Assembly (NCBI GenBank): GCA_905221605.1
Contig: CAJNDS010001258.1
Span: forward strand, 577,357-617,356
Length of the DNA stretch: 40,000 nt
Reading direction: 5' to 3'
Source: Symbiodinium natans
Taxonomy: Eukaryota > Sar > Dinophyceae > Suessiales > Symbiodiniaceae
Part shown: in pieces, positions 1 through 11,440 of the stretch
Layout of the letters: every line of letters starts with the position of its first letter
Numbering within the stretch: position 1 is the first letter of the stretch
Notes under the pieces: generated by a model
Databases searched by the model: none
Told to the model about the DNA's origin: nothing
The model's input: the letters and a program-made list of their open reading frames with translations, nothing else
Made by a program: the position numbers and the translations under genes

Positions 1-75
1 GGCGGGGGATCGACAATCGAGGGCACAGTTCCGCCTGGATCTGGATCTTCCGGGATCAGCCCGGGGCCTTTGAGT
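1..75 (+). other. Coding-like stretch at the left edge
   Basis: Frame 1 is open from base 1 and reads STIEGTVPPGSGSSGISPG before telomere-like repeat begins. Repeat-free and GC-rich. It could be the end of an exon of an upstream gene; nothing is recognised. Confidence 0.25.
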
Positions 76-420
76 GTAGGTTTTAGGGTTTTAGGGTTTA
101 GGGTTTAGGGTTTAGGGTTTAGGGTTTAGGGTTTAGGCCTGCTTCGGACTTATGGTTTAGGGTCTGGTTTAGGGTGTAGGGTGTAGGGTGCAGGGACTAG
201 GGTTCTAGGGTTTGGGGTTCAAGTCTTTGCAAGAGTTCCTAGGACCCAGAGTAGACCCTTACTTCCTTTTTTAGGGCTTAGGCTCCCTTATTGTGAGACC
301 CTTTAGGGTTTAGGGTTTGGGGTTTAGGGTTGAGGGTTTAGGGTTTAGGGTTTAGGGTTTAGGGTTTAGGGTTTCCCACGCGACTCGTGGGTCCAGGTTT
401 CAGCTCTTTTCATTCAAGTG
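76..420. repeat. TTTAGGG arrays and a dispersed repeat copy
   Basis: Arrays at 81-137 and 302-374 with degenerate units between. A copy of the GGACCCAGAGTAGACCCTT repeat is at about 240-262; related copies occur at 17691, 31368, 31436, 38633, 38740 and 38858. Confidence 0.7.
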
Positions 421-530
421 GCTCCTGGGAAGCCTTCGCCAGCAGTTGCGTCGCCGCGGCGCGCAGCTGCCCTGGCAGGCGCTCGTCGTGATCCTCACAA
501 GATCCGAGGCAAACGAAAATAGACGAATGC
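421..530 (+). other. GC-rich coding-like island
   Basis: Repeat-free and clearly GC-richer than its surroundings. One frame reads SLRQQLRRRGAQLPWQ up to CAG|GCGCTC, a donor like those of the kinase gene. A second frame is also open. No family is recognised. The following 531-980 holds only scattered heptamers and AT-richer DNA. Confidence 0.25.
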
Positions 531-987
531 CACTGAGAATCTACTAGGAAGCCATCGACCTGAGCTTGAACTTAGACTGTGCCTTGAGCCCTCCTTGAAA
601 CACAAGTACCTAAGTAACTTATATGTTTTCTGGACAATGCCCACCCTTTACCCATTGCTTCCGTTTTTACTTCTCAAGGCTTCCAGGAGTATTTATGAGG
701 GGGCCTTTAGCAGCTTTAGGATGTTTAGGGTTTAGGGGCCCTAAGCCCTAAACCCTATATCCTTGTTTGGTGTAACTCACGTGAGTCTTGGCCGGAGAGA
801 GGGGCCACTCACGCAGTGTTTTGGGGAATTCTTCTGGCTTCTGGCTGCCATGAACCCTCAAACCCTAAACCCTAAATTCCTAAACCCGAAATTCGGTAGT
901 CCACAGATGGGTGGCCAGATTTTCCAGAGCCCCAAACCCTAAACGTCGTTGCGCTCCCGCGTTGCGAGATTCTCAGTCTGCCCAAAG

Positions 988-1046
988 TCGCCTGCCTCGT
1001 GACGGAGCGGGCCTTAATCTCTCGGCTGGTCTCAAAAAGCTGGGGA
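988..1046 (+). other. Coding-like island, possible exon of an upstream gene
   Basis: Between CCCAAAG|T and GGGGA|GCGCG (GC donor-like), open with no repeat, reading ACLVTERALISRLVSKSWG. It ends in phase 0. With the next island it might form the 3' end of a gene lying mostly to the left. Confidence 0.3.
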
Positions 1047-1117
1047 GCGCGTTGCGGATCTTAGGGTTTAGGGTTTAGGGTTTAGGGTTTAGGGTTTAGG
1101 GTTCAGGGGCTCTGTGA

Positions 1118-1212
1118 TGTTGAGGGTTTGTGGGCTCCGGGCGGTGCCGCCAGTCGGCCAGAACCTCATCGTCAATTTTCAACCCCGACTTGTTGCTGCC
1201 AGTAAGCGCTGA
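1118..1212 (+). other. Coding-like island, possible terminal exon
   Basis: Two frames are open. From GTTGAG|GGT one reads GLWAPGGAASRPEPHRQF and runs to TAA. The other reads VPPVGQNLIVNFQPRLVAAS and runs to TGA at 1210-1212. Either would end a gene here. The repeat resumes at once afterwards. Confidence 0.28.
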
Positions 1213-2470
1213 GGGTTTAGGGTTTAGGGTTTAGGGTTTAGGGTTTAGGGTTTAGGGTTTAGGGTTTAGGGTTTAGGGTTTAGGGTTTAGGGTATCAGGT
1301 ACTGTATACGAATACTCACAGCCCTGAGCCCCAAATCCCGAAAGAATGAGCCCCGAAATTGTGGCCAATTGGCGCTTCTCTACATCCTTCTCTACATCAT
1401 TTTTCATGGCTATTCATATATAAATCGACCCTTGCTCGACCCTCAAGCCTAAACCCCTTCTAACTCCCTCAAAACCCTTCCAAACCGCTCTCAACCCCTC
1501 TAAACCCCCAAACCCGAAGCCCCAAGCGCCTTAGGGCTTAGGGCTTCGAACTCTGGGGCATGGAAACCCTAAACCCTAAACCCTAATCCCTAATCCCTGA
1601 ACCCTAAACCCTAAACCCTACACAGAGCCTGGGACCTCGAGTTGGTTGCTTTTGCTTGGGAGGGGGGGGGAGGTGGGGGGCCTTTGGCCGTACAAACTTC
1701 ATGGGAGCCCGGGAGTGTAGCCTTAAGTCCTGTTGAGGGTTAAGGCCTCAACCCTAAACCCGAAGCTCCAAACCCTTAACCCTTAACCCTTAACCCTAAA
1801 CCCTAAACCCTAAACCCTAAACCCTAAACCCTGAACCCTGAACCCTGAACCCTGAACCCTGAACCCTGAACCCTGAACCCTGAACCCTAACTCCAAAACC
1901 CTTTACCTTTGGGTTTCGGGTTGCCGGACGCCTCGGAGAAACCGGACCCCCCCCCCCAGAACTTGTGAGGCGGGGTCGCACCCTGGCCACCGCCATTGGC
2001 TTGAGCCGCAGCTCTTTGGGGTTTAGGGTTTAGGGTTTCTGAAAATACGCCGGGGGGGGGGGGGGTCCTTTTCAGGGATTCTATCCTATTTGGTTTCAAA
2101 AGGCGTACCACTGTTTTGGGAAATGCCTGTTTGAAACCAGAAGCCCTCAACCCAGAAGCCCTACAGCCAACCCCAAGCAAAAGAATTTATGCCCAACTTG
2201 AAGTCCTGAAGTTCTTTAAACCCTAAACCCTAAACCCTAAACCCTAAACCCTAAACCCTAAACCCTACACCCAGGGTTCTGGGTGCATCTACCGGTCGAC
2301 GTTCGGTAGCTGCTGATTGTTCTATGCTTCCGGTTCTCGGTAGGGAATGAGGTAACCTATATAGTCCCTTTGGTTTAGGGTTTGGGTTGAGGGAAGTAGG
2401 TACCATAGGGGTACCTATATAATCCCTTAAAGGGCACATATAGATATATACATACATACATATGCTACAC
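1213..2470. repeat. Telomere-like arrays, both orientations
   Basis: TTTAGGG array 1214-1293, CCCTAAA array 1566-1620, a CCCTTAA-CCCTAAA-CCCTGAA block 1770-1892 in which the unit changes in runs, G-runs at 1663 and 2053, and a CCCTAAA array 2217-2268. No gene is seen between them. Confidence 0.75.
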
Positions 2471-2860
2471 CAGAACTCACCTTTTTAAGCTTTGCATGTG
2501 TGCTTGGAAGGTTACCAAGTCAGAGGCAGCATTTGTATTTCAACATCCAGAGGGTGGGAGTTCGCACTGGAAGGCCGTTTTTGTTCCACAATGCAGCGCT
2601 CATAAGCAGTGGTTGCTTTCAAGCACGGTGGAATTCTATTCGTATTGCAAGATTCGCGACCTTGTTTTTCCAATGTGTGTTTGGCTTTATATATGAGTTG
2701 TTACGTAATGTGGTTTGATGGTTGTGGGGAGGGTCTCAACCGGCTTCAGTCCGTTGCGTCGACATTCGATGGGCTTTCAGGGCTTTCAGGGCTTTCGGGA
2801 GTAGTGCTTAGGGATCAGGGCATGATGGGCTTAAGGGTTATTTGTGGGCTTGCCCTAGAC
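2471..2860. other. Unique DNA without a recognisable gene
   Basis: AT-richer, repeat-poor stretch with several overlapping short open frames and no splice-bounded coding signal. The block GGGCTTTCA is tandemly repeated three times at about 2770-2798. Nothing else is seen. Confidence 0.4.
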
Positions 2861-4400
2861 CCTAAACCCTAAACCCAAAACCCTAAACCCTAAACCCTAA
2901 ACCCTAAACCCTAAACCCTAAACCCTAATCCGGGCTTAGGGGCCTAGGTTTTTGGGGTTATGCTCTAGGGCATTGGGGTTCTAGTGACGTGGGGTTCTGT
3001 TTCGGGGCTTTAGGGCCATGGTATGGTCCATGTATGGTTCTGGGTGTTCAGGGTTTAGGGTTTAGGGTTTGGGGTTTAGGGTTTAGGGTTTAGGGTTTAG
3101 GGTTCAGGGTTTAGGGTTTAGGGTTTAGGGTTTAGGGTTTAGGGTGGGAGACACTTGAATTTTGGTTTAGGGTTGAGGCCGAGGGTTGAGGGAGGGTATT
3201 AGGGCTCAGGCACACCCCGACATTCGAGGGTTTAGGATTCAGGGCCATCGCCAGCTAGGCGCGAATGAGTTTCTCTTAGTTCTTAGTTGGCCCGAATATC
3301 GCCTCAATTTTGGGGTGGGTTTAGGGTTTAGGGTTTAGGGTTTAGGGTTTAGGGTTTAGGGTTTAGGGATTAGGGATTAGGTTTAGGGTTTAGGGTTTAG
3401 GGTTTAGGGTTTAGGGTTTAGGGTTTAGGGTTTTGAGACTTTCGGATGTACGGGGGGCTTCTGAACAGAACTCCTGTTCTTGAGGTCAGTTGGCCAGAAG
3501 GTCCTTGGTCGAGGCCTCTGTGTCCTGACGCCCCTAAACCCTAAACCCCAAACCGTAAATCCTAAACCCTGAATCCTAAAGCCAAGCAAGCAAAAGAAGC
3601 CCTAAGCCCCAGAAAGCCGCTAGATTAGATGATCAGCACAAGAGAATGCAAGACACTAGGCTTCTGACAAACATGATGTGTTCATGTTCTTTGCGCCCTT
3701 AGTTCCTAAAAGCCCTCATCCCTTAGCCCTTGCAACATCCTAAAGCCCTACGCCCCGAAACCCTAAATCCTCAGCCACAAAGCCTTCTAAACCCTACACC
3801 CGAAACCCGACACCCGACACCCTAAACAACCTCAAACCACGTACCTTAAAGGTACTCTATTATCCCCAAGGAACAACTAAATAAATCATACTAATTGCCA
3901 GGGTACCAAGTTCAGTACCCCCCCCCCCCCCCCTTCGGATCCCGAAACCCGAAGCCCCGAAACCCTAGCCCTAAGCCCTTAACCCTAAACCCTAAACCCT
4001 AGACCCTAGACCCTAGACCCTAAACCCTAAACCTAAACCTCTCTGCCCTGAACATGAAGCCTCCGAAGCCAGTCAACCCCCGTTCTTAAGCCCTCAACCT
4101 TAGGTCCTCTGTGCCCAGAACCTGAACCCCAAACCCTCTAGGGTTTAGGGTTTAGGGTTTAGGGTTTAGGGCTCCTGTAACTCTACCCGTAGCGTAGCAG
4201 CAGCGGCCTTGTGACGAGGAGGTACACTCTTCCCCAAAATGCCGGAATGGAGCCCCAGATTAAGCACCATAAACCTGACCTAAACCCGAAGACCTAAACC
4301 CTCCACCCAAAGGCAGCACTAGATCCTAAACCCCTCTACCCCCAACCTAACCCCAGTACAAACCTAAACTCCACAAACCATTGAACCCTCTAAGGTTAGA
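2861..4400. repeat. Telomere-like arrays with degenerate spacers
   Basis: CCCTAAA array 2861-2928, TTTAGGG arrays 3049-3146 and 3319-3433, degenerate CCCTAAA-like DNA 3530-3600 and 3765-3835, a C15 run (3919-3933), and CCCTAGA/CCCTAAA units 3985-4040. No gene. Confidence 0.7.
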
Positions 4401-4533
4401 ACCATGGGCCCTTAGTATGGTCCCTTACCCTTGTTTAAAGGGAAGTAAAGGGATCCGAAGTATGGGCCCTTATTATGTATAGCGTATAGAAGGGTTATAT
4501 ACCAGGGGACCCAAATCAAGGGCCCATACTTAC
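4401..4533. mobile_element. MITE-like palindromic element, family D copy 1
   Basis: Ends are inverted: GGGCCCTTAGTATGG on the left and AAGGGCCCATACTTA on the right, with an internal TATAGGG/TATAC-rich centre. Related copies lie at 19758-19893 and 34409-34531. No coding capacity, so a non-autonomous element. Confidence 0.6.
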
Positions 4534-4662
4534 CCTAACCCTAAACCCTAAACCCTAAACCCTAAGCCCGGAACCCGAAGCCGGTTAGGGTTTAGGGTTT
4601 GAGTCCCAAACCCTATAAAGACTTTGAGCCCTATCATGCAACTACTGCGGTAGACATCTCAC

Positions 4663-4851
4663 ATGCCGGGCGTTTGCAGTCCTAACGGGGTGAGTATTTC
4701 AGACAGGGAGCCGTCAGATTCGCTGTGTCCTTCGATGGTGAGTAATCTTAGCTGCAATGTAGTGGCTTTCCTTCCGGTTCAACCGTTCTTCGATCAAAAG
4801 ACCCTCGAAGACTCTATGCATGCAGACAAGAGAACTGCCCTCCTCATGGAG
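4663..4851 (+). other. Unassigned open stretch
   Basis: Open for about 63 codons, free of heptamers, and ends ATGGAG|GTTTAGGG, donor-like. The latter half (VQPFFDQKTLEDSMHADK) is the most protein-like part. No family is recognised; no partner exon was found. Confidence 0.25.
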
Positions 4852-6940
4852 GTTTAGGGCTTAGGGTTTAGGGTTTAGGGTTTAGGGAGGCCTTGATTTC
4901 CGGCTGCGGCCGCAGGGTGGAGTCTTGCTCCACCGAGATTCGGCACCGTGCACTGCACCCTAGATCTTACGGACCCTACCCCTGAAGCCTACAGTTTGGG
5001 CTGGTTTAAGGTTTAGGGTTTAGGGTTTAGGGTTTAAGGGCTGCAACCCCCCTATGTCATACCCAAGACCCCATAGACCCCTAGACACTAAAGTCTGCAA
5101 AACTCCTAAACGTCCAAAAGCCCTAAATAGACCTTGAATCCCTAAAAGCCTAGATAGACCCGAATCCCCATAGCCACTGAGCCCTAAAGCCTACAAACCT
5201 GCAAGCCCTACAACCCCAAACCCCTCACTCTCGAAACCCCTCTAAAACCCCTCACCCCCCATAGACCCTGAACCTCCCAAAACCCTTAACCCCTAACACC
5301 CAAGAAGCCCTAGACACCACCAGAACTCGGCCCTAAACCCTAAACCCTAAACCCTAAACCCTAAGCCCCCATGAGCCCTGGGAGGCCGCCGCCAATGAGC
5401 AGCCCCAAGTTGGGTGCAGGCGCCCTCTGTTGATGGGTTTAGGGTTTAGGGTTTAGGGTTTAGGGTTTAGGGTTTAGGGTTTAGGGTTTAGGGTTTAGGG
5501 ATTAGGGTTTAGGGTTTAGGGTGAGGGTTGAGGAGTTTTGGGGGCTTTAGGGGTTTCGGGAAGGGCTTGAGAAGCTTGTGGGTTTAGGGGCTCGAAGATT
5601 TTGAGCGATTTTAGGGGTGTAGGCGCTTCAGGGTTTTACGGGTTTCAGGGCTTTAGGCTTTCAGGGTTTGGGTGTTTCAAGCTGCGAAGCTTTTTGTTTA
5701 AGAATTAGTCTTTTGATGTGGTTCTAGGTTTAGGCCATGGCGGTTTAGGGGCGTGAGTTTTAGAGTTACATGTGTGGTGTGTATGTATGGGGGATGAGGG
5801 GATTACGGTCTTGAGACTGTTTATCATCATTGTTGTTCTTACTATTCATGGTTATAGGGCTTGGGGCTTTGGTGTTCTGAGCGCGCGTCAAACTTGAGAG
5901 CTGTCCTGACTTACTTCAAAAGCTGAGGGCGTCCCGAACCCCAAAACATTCTCAAGCCCTGCGCCTCAACTTTCTTTCCTCTAAGTTTCGGAACCTTTTC
6001 GGGTCTTATACATAGTACAGCGCCCTTAAAAGAAGGACCCCAAAGGGGACCCTGATTTACAGAGCCACCCATGGACTCCCCTCTGGCTGGGGAAAGACTT
6101 TCAGAACTACAGCTTCAAAGCCCGAAACCCGAAACCCTAAACCCTAAACCCTAAACCCTAAACCCTATACTAAACCCTAAACCCTAAAGCTCCAGCAGGA
6201 GAGTCAGATGCCGACATCTTCGGTCGCGGCCTGAGAATGTGGTGCTTTCTGGGAGCGTCTGAGGGTCGAAGAACCTCTCCCTAGGTCTCCTTATTCTGTT
6301 TAGGGCTTAGGGTTTAGGGTTTCGGGTTTAGGGTTTCGGGTTTCGGGTTTGGGGTTTAGGGTTTAGGGTTTAGGGTTTAGGGTTTAGGGTTTAGGGTTTA
6401 GGGTTTAGGGTTTAGGGTTTAGGCTCAAGCCTCAGCAGAGGAACATGAAGGTTCGTCGGCCCTCAAGCTTCAGAAGGTTTTTGGCAGACAGTGGGGCCGA
6501 CCCCTAAGCCGGAAACCTTACTAAACCCTAAACCCTAAACCCTAAACCCTAAACCCTAAACCCTAAACCCTAAACCCTAAGCCCTAAGCCCTAAGCCAAG
6601 GGCAGCTCAGTCTGTCCATAGAACCCTCAGATCTGCCCAGCTCTGGGGCGTCTTTCTTTTATGAGCCCCCTTTGAGTCCCCGCAGTAGGTTAGAAGTAGA
6701 CTTAGGGTTTAGGGTTTAGGGTTTAGGGTTTAGGGTTTAGGGTTTAGGGTTTAGGGTTTAGGGTTTAGGGTTTAGGGTTATAAGTACCCATGAACCTCCA
6801 AGTACACTGGTTGCGGCTCAAAACTCACTTCGACTTCGAATTTGCAAGAGAGGTCTTCACGTCCTCGGAGCCCCTGACCCTGCGCCCTGAATCCACCCCT
6901 GAACCCTAGGGGTTTAGGGTTTAGGGTTTAAGGTTTAGGG
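4852..6940. repeat. Telomere-like arrays and degenerate spacers
   Basis: TTTAGGG arrays at 4861-4887, 5013-5037, 5434-5523, 6299-6424 and 6702-6779; CCCTAAA arrays at 5334-5365, 6124-6187 and 6522-6596. The spacer 5040-5330 is extremely degenerate CCCTAAA-like DNA. The interval 5700-6110 is mostly unique, with no gene recognised. A half-copy of the TACTTGGAGGTTCA element sits at 6783-6806. Confidence 0.7.
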
Positions 6941-6941
6941 T

Positions 6942-7163
6942 TTAGGGCTGAGGGGTTTCAGGGCGCCACCACACCTTCTTACCCTGAGCTGGCTCGGCCT
7001 TGAAGTCAAAGTAGTCCTGAATCCTGCCCGGGTGTGGTGAACGCCTTTTCGGGAGCTCGATGATCGTATCTTCCTTAAGTTTAGGATGCCAACCCGAATC
7101 CCTCAAGGGCTCAGAATTTAGCCCATCAATCCAGGAGGGCCTCCGTCGTGCGGGCCTTGGCAA
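6942..7163 (-). other. Unassigned minus-strand open frame
   Basis: 73 codons on the minus strand, repeat-free between 6960 and 7160, reading for example DTIIELPKRRSPHPGRIQDY. Composition is plausible for protein but no family is recognised and no introns or partner exons are seen. It may be chance. Confidence 0.2.
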
Positions 7164-9161
7164 GGGCTGGTTTGGGGTTTAGGGTTGAGGGTTGAGGGTT
7201 GAGGGTTTAAGGTTTAGGGTTTAGGGTTTACGGTTTAGGGTTGAGGGAGCCTTCCCGACAAGTTCAGGTTTCGGTTTGGGGCTTTGGTGCCACTGAGCCG
7301 CACTACTTTATAAGCCATTCTGTCGACTTAGGGTTTAGGATTTTAGGGACATCGGCTGTGTGATGTACGGGAGCTGCTCATGATCCTCTCATAGGGGTCA
7401 AAGGGAATCCCTAAACCTAAACCCTAAACCCTAAACCCTAAACCCTAAACCCTAATGATCCCAGGTAGGCCCAAGAGCTGGCACCTGCAGAGATGTGTAA
7501 GGTATTAGGGTTTAGGGTGAGGGTTCAGGGCTTAGGGCTTAGGGCTTAGGGCTTAGGGTTTAGGGCTTAGGGTTTAGGGTTTAGGGTTTTGTGAGCCCGG
7601 TGACGAGTGGAAGCGCTTCGCCTTGGGCCTGCCAAACCTCCCGCGCACAACCTACCCCATCTCCCCGACTCGAACTTCCCTTAAACTTTTCCAACTCCCG
7701 AAACGCGCTCCCCTTCTACCCCTACGCCTACCCCCTCCCCCCCCGGCACCCCCCCCACCCCTCCCACTTACCCCTACCCCCCCCTCCCTTCCCTTACCCC
7801 TACCCCGCCGCCCCCCCCAACTACCCAAACCAAACGGAGCCTCCAAACCCCTTAGCCCCAAACCCCGATTAACCTAAACCCTAAGCCCTGCACCCTAAAC
7901 CCTAAACCCTTTGACCCATGAAGCTCCCGAAGCCCTCGAAACGCCCCAAGACCCCGACAGCCCACAACTGGGTTGGGTTGCTGCGAAACCTACGACGCCC
8001 AGTTTCTACTCCTTACTTCGCTTTAGGGTTTAGGGTTTAGGGTTTAGGGTTTAGGGTTTAGGGTTTAGGGTTTAGGGTTTAGGGTTTAGGGTTTAGGGTT
8101 TAGGGTTTAGGGTATGGCTTCTGTTCTGAACTCCAGTCTGCGCAACAGGGTCCCTGTTTGCGGTCATTCGGTTACTGGGCAGTGACCAAGCTGCGAAATT
8201 CTGCAGAGTGATGAAGGTATCAGGGTTTTCGAGCGGTTTTTCCAGGGCTTATGAGCTTAGGGCTCAATTTCAGGCATGGGGAACCCTAAACCCTAAACCC
8301 TAAACCCTAAACCCTAAACCCTAGTGTTGCGTTTGGGGGGTGCTTTTGTTTGGTTTGCAGTGGCTCGGTGCTTTTGCTTGCGTGCAAGCTTGCGCGGCTC
8401 AGGCCTATGAGTGGGTCCTCTCGCAAGGCCGGGGGGAGGATCTTCAAATTTATGGTCCCCTTTTTGGGAGATCCACTGCTACAGGCTTATAAACCCTAGC
8501 CCTAAACCCTGAAACCCTGACACCCTGAAACCCTGAAACCCTGAACCCTGAAACCCTGAAACCCTAAACCCTGAACCCTGAACCCTAAACTCCAGAAAAC
8601 TGCTCATGAATGAGGGAATTCTGGCATTTGCTGGTCTGTTGGTTTCGGGTCGAGGGCTGATGGGTGGAGAAGGGCTCCCCGCATCCATTTATGGCCTTAG
8701 GGTTTAGGGTTTAGGGCCTTAGGGTTTAGGGTTTAGGGCCTTAGGTCCTTAGGGCCTTAGGGTTTAGGGTTTAGGGTTTAGGGTTTAGGGTTTAGGGTTT
8801 AGGGGTGCGATTTACGTGCTGCTCCTGAACCGAGTTCTGCTCTCAAGCCCTCTGAACCCCCAAAGTGCTTCAGGGTGCGAAGCTCCTCAGCGAAAGCACC
8901 GCAACAAGACAGAATTACAGCAAACACCACGTCAACAAGAAACGGCCTCGCCTCCCCCAAGACATTTTAGGGCTTAGGGTTTAGGGGCCTTGAGACCTAA
9001 ACTCCCAAGACCTCAAGACTTTAGGGGCTTATAGGGCTCTAGGGCTTCCTCGGCACCCCCGGAACCCTAAACTGTAGGCGTTTTAAGGGTTTACAACACG
9101 AGGTAGGAGCTTCCCTGACAGGGACGCATTGAACTGAACCTGGCCGAAAGGCTCCGGATGT

Positions 9162-9163
<2 letters not shown>
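7164..9163. repeat. Telomere-like arrays, pyrimidine tract, unique spacers
   Basis: Arrays at 7174-7250, 7406-7455, 7506-7588 (TTAGGGC variants), 8023-8113, 8283-8323, 8487-8590 (CCCTGAAA variants) and 8696-8804. A strongly C-biased tract spans about 7690-7865. Spacers 8114-8280 and 8810-9160 hold no recognised gene. Confidence 0.65.

Positions 9164-9221
<58 letters not shown>
9164..9221. repeat. 58-base G homopolymer
   Basis: Uninterrupted G from 9164 to 9221, the longest homopolymer in the window. Shorter G runs (17-21) occur at 15160, 25301, 30061 and 38931. The true length may differ if the assembly is uncertain here. Confidence 0.9.
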
Positions 9222-9222
<1 letters not shown>

Positions 9223-9485
9223 GGCAGATTGTTGATGGGGAAAGTTCGGGATTTGCGGGGAATCCTGAAGCCCTTTAGGGTTGAGGGTTTCGGGCTGAGG
9301 GTTTAGGGTTGAGGGTTGAGGGCTTACGGGAGCTTCGAGGCTTCAGAGGCTCAGGGTTTGTGTGGTCGAGGTTTCTGAGTTGCAGGGTTGTATATTCCCC
9401 CTAAACCCTAAGACCGTAAACCCAGAAACCCTCTATGCGTTCTGGCCTGCTCGGAAAGCACCATGCAGATGGCACGTAGCCCGGT

Positions 9486-9818
9486 GTGTCCCCTCCTGAC
9501 CTACCGACACTTGCAGAGTTTTTTCTTTTTGTGGCGAGCTCGTTTCTACGTCAGCAGATCAGTGAGCAGTCTCCGACACTTGCAGAGTTAGAAGACCACA
9601 TCCGCAACTGCCGTTCGCGCAGTTCAGATGATGAAGGATGCGGGCCAGGTATGGCAACATTCTCTGGTGACATGAGGGGAATTTCATCTTTCCTCAACCT
9701 TTTGTACACGAATTCCTCAATAAACATTAGGGGTTTCAGATTGTCCAAAGACATGGAACTTACGCAGTTGGGGCTATGGGCGTATAGGAGTTATTGCACA
9801 AGTTGCCTTCAATATTGA
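9486..9818 (+). other. Unassigned open stretch with an internal direct repeat
   Basis: Repeat-free, AT-balanced, open for 110 codons. The 17-mer CCGACACTTGCAGAGTT occurs at 9502 and again at 9573, so PTLAE appears twice in the reading. The part after the second copy (LEDHIRNCRSRSSDDEG) is most protein-like. A minus-strand frame overlaps it. No family is recognised. Confidence 0.25.
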
Positions 9819-9829
9819 ATCATTGTTTG

Positions 9830-10480
9830 ATTGAATCCCTAAGCCCTCAACCTCCAAACCGAGAAGCCCAAAACTCTAAATCCCCAGACCCTAAACCCCA
9901 AAGCGCCAGACCAGAAAACCCGCCAAACCCTGCAAACCCGAAACCCCAGAAACCCTAAGCCCAAGACCCTAGACCCTTAACCCTAGAAACCCTAGAAACC
10001 CTAGAAACCCTATGAACCCTAGAAACCCTAAACCCTAAACCCTAACACTAGACCCCAAACCCTTGCCAAGACCTAAGCCTTGACTCTCCGGAGCACAGGA
10101 CGAGCGCTCCGGCCATCGATGCCGCGAGTGCCGGGATCTCAGCCTCCCGCATTTTTTTCGGGTTTAGGGTTTAGGGTTAAGGGTTCAGGGTCTCAGGTTT
10201 GGGGTTTAGATTTTCGGGTTTAGGGTGTAGGGTGTCGGGTTTAGGGTGTAGGTTAGGGTTCAGGGTTTAGGGGTTCCTGGGCCCTATGAGCCCCAAATCC
10301 CTCGACCTCTGAAGTTTCTTCATTCACTCTCGCAGGAGGTGGTGACAATTTTCGAAAAACAAACCCCTAAACCCTAAACCCTAAACCCTAAACCCTAAAC
10401 CCTAAACCCTAAACCCTAAACCCTCAACCTAAGTGTAGAGCTCAGAGTCTTTCAGGGGTTGCCGTTTGGAGACTTGGGAT
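9830..10480. repeat. Degenerate CCCTAAA-like DNA
   Basis: Runs of CCCTAGAAA decamer-like units (9980-10035), TTTAGGG variants 10160-10275, and a clean CCCTAAA array 10366-10425. A short unique insert (10085-10150). No gene. Confidence 0.65.
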
Positions 10481-10930
10481 GTTCAACCTTAATACTAACC
10501 CTAAGGGTCCATGTACCTCATTATTGTGTACTTGGGCCCTAGAGTCCCTAAATAGGAAGTACTTTAAGGCCCAAGTATTCCATATTTAGGTACATGGACC
10601 CTTAGGGCTAACAGTCCATAGCAGATATTATAATAGCTTGTTCAACCTTATACTAACAGTCCTTCATAGAGATCATAGAGATTGTAGTATAGGGTGTACC
10701 TCATTAATGTACCTCATTATTGTGTACTTGGGCCCTAGAGTCCCTAAATAGGAAGTACTTTAAGGCCCAAGTATTCCATATTTAGGTACATGGACCCTTA
10801 GGGCTAACAGTCCATAACAGATATTATAATAGCATGTTCAACCTTATACTAACAGTCCTTCATAGAGATCATAGAGATTGTAGTATAGGGTGTGCAATAA
10901 TCCCTGGTAAGGACTGTTAGTATAAGAGGG
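10478..10930. mobile_element. Palindromic element with 196 bp tandem duplication
   Basis: A 196 bp unit starts at 10513 and again at 10709, nearly identical over its shared length. Each unit contains an inverted repeat, GGGTCCATGTACCT left and AGGTACATGGACCC right, with inner TACTTGGGCC/GGCCCAAGTA. The flanks carry the TACTAAC and GTTAGTATAAG ends of the family seen intact at 16841-16952, so this appears to be a nested insertion followed by duplication. Confidence 0.7.
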
Positions 10931-11126
10931 TGCAGAACCCTAAGCCCTAAACTCAAAATCCCAGGTTTAGGGATTCGGGGTGATGGAACTCAGCATGCTC
11001 TGAGGTGCAAGCCCTTTTGGCAAAGTCTGGTCTTAACCTTTCTCTGTGGCGATTGCAGCTTGTGAGAGCCATGCTGTCATGAGGATGTCTGTGGTTTAGT
11101 AAGACGAGCTGGAATCCTAAAGTCCT

Positions 11127-11440
11127 TTGACAGCAGTTCAGTCTCCACCTTTCCTGCTCTGTAGCAGTACCTCGTACCTGAGCTTTGCAAACATGGCACT
11201 CCTTCGCTTTGACTCCGTCATGGAATCTGGCGAGCGAAGCCACTGGTGTTGGAAAGCATTTGAAGGCACTTCCCACCATGATCTACGGCGGGAAGTGCAT
11301 CGCATGCTAGAAAACGTTGGCTACCGGGTTACAGGCTCAGCGTCCAGCAAGCCGTGGCGCACCATACTCAAGCATTGGGCAAACTGGCAGAACGTTGCGG
11401 CTGGGCTGGGCTTCGACGTGTCGGAGCACACTCGAGTCAG
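11127..11440 (+). other. Unassigned open stretch, possible upstream exon
   Basis: Repeat-free and open for about 100 codons, ending CGAGTCAG|GTTTAGGG, a good GT donor. Protein-like segments include WCWKAFEGTSHHDLRREV and KPWRTILKHWANW. Its end phase fits an AG|T join to the 12202 exon, giving a longer N-terminus. It is much longer than any kinase exon, has different composition, and no family is recognised. It may instead be a gene or transposon remnant. Confidence 0.3.

Noticed and set aside
7591-7877. Overlapping proline-rich and glycine-rich open frames on both strands.
   Set aside because: They come from a C-biased low-complexity tract; three frames are open at once.
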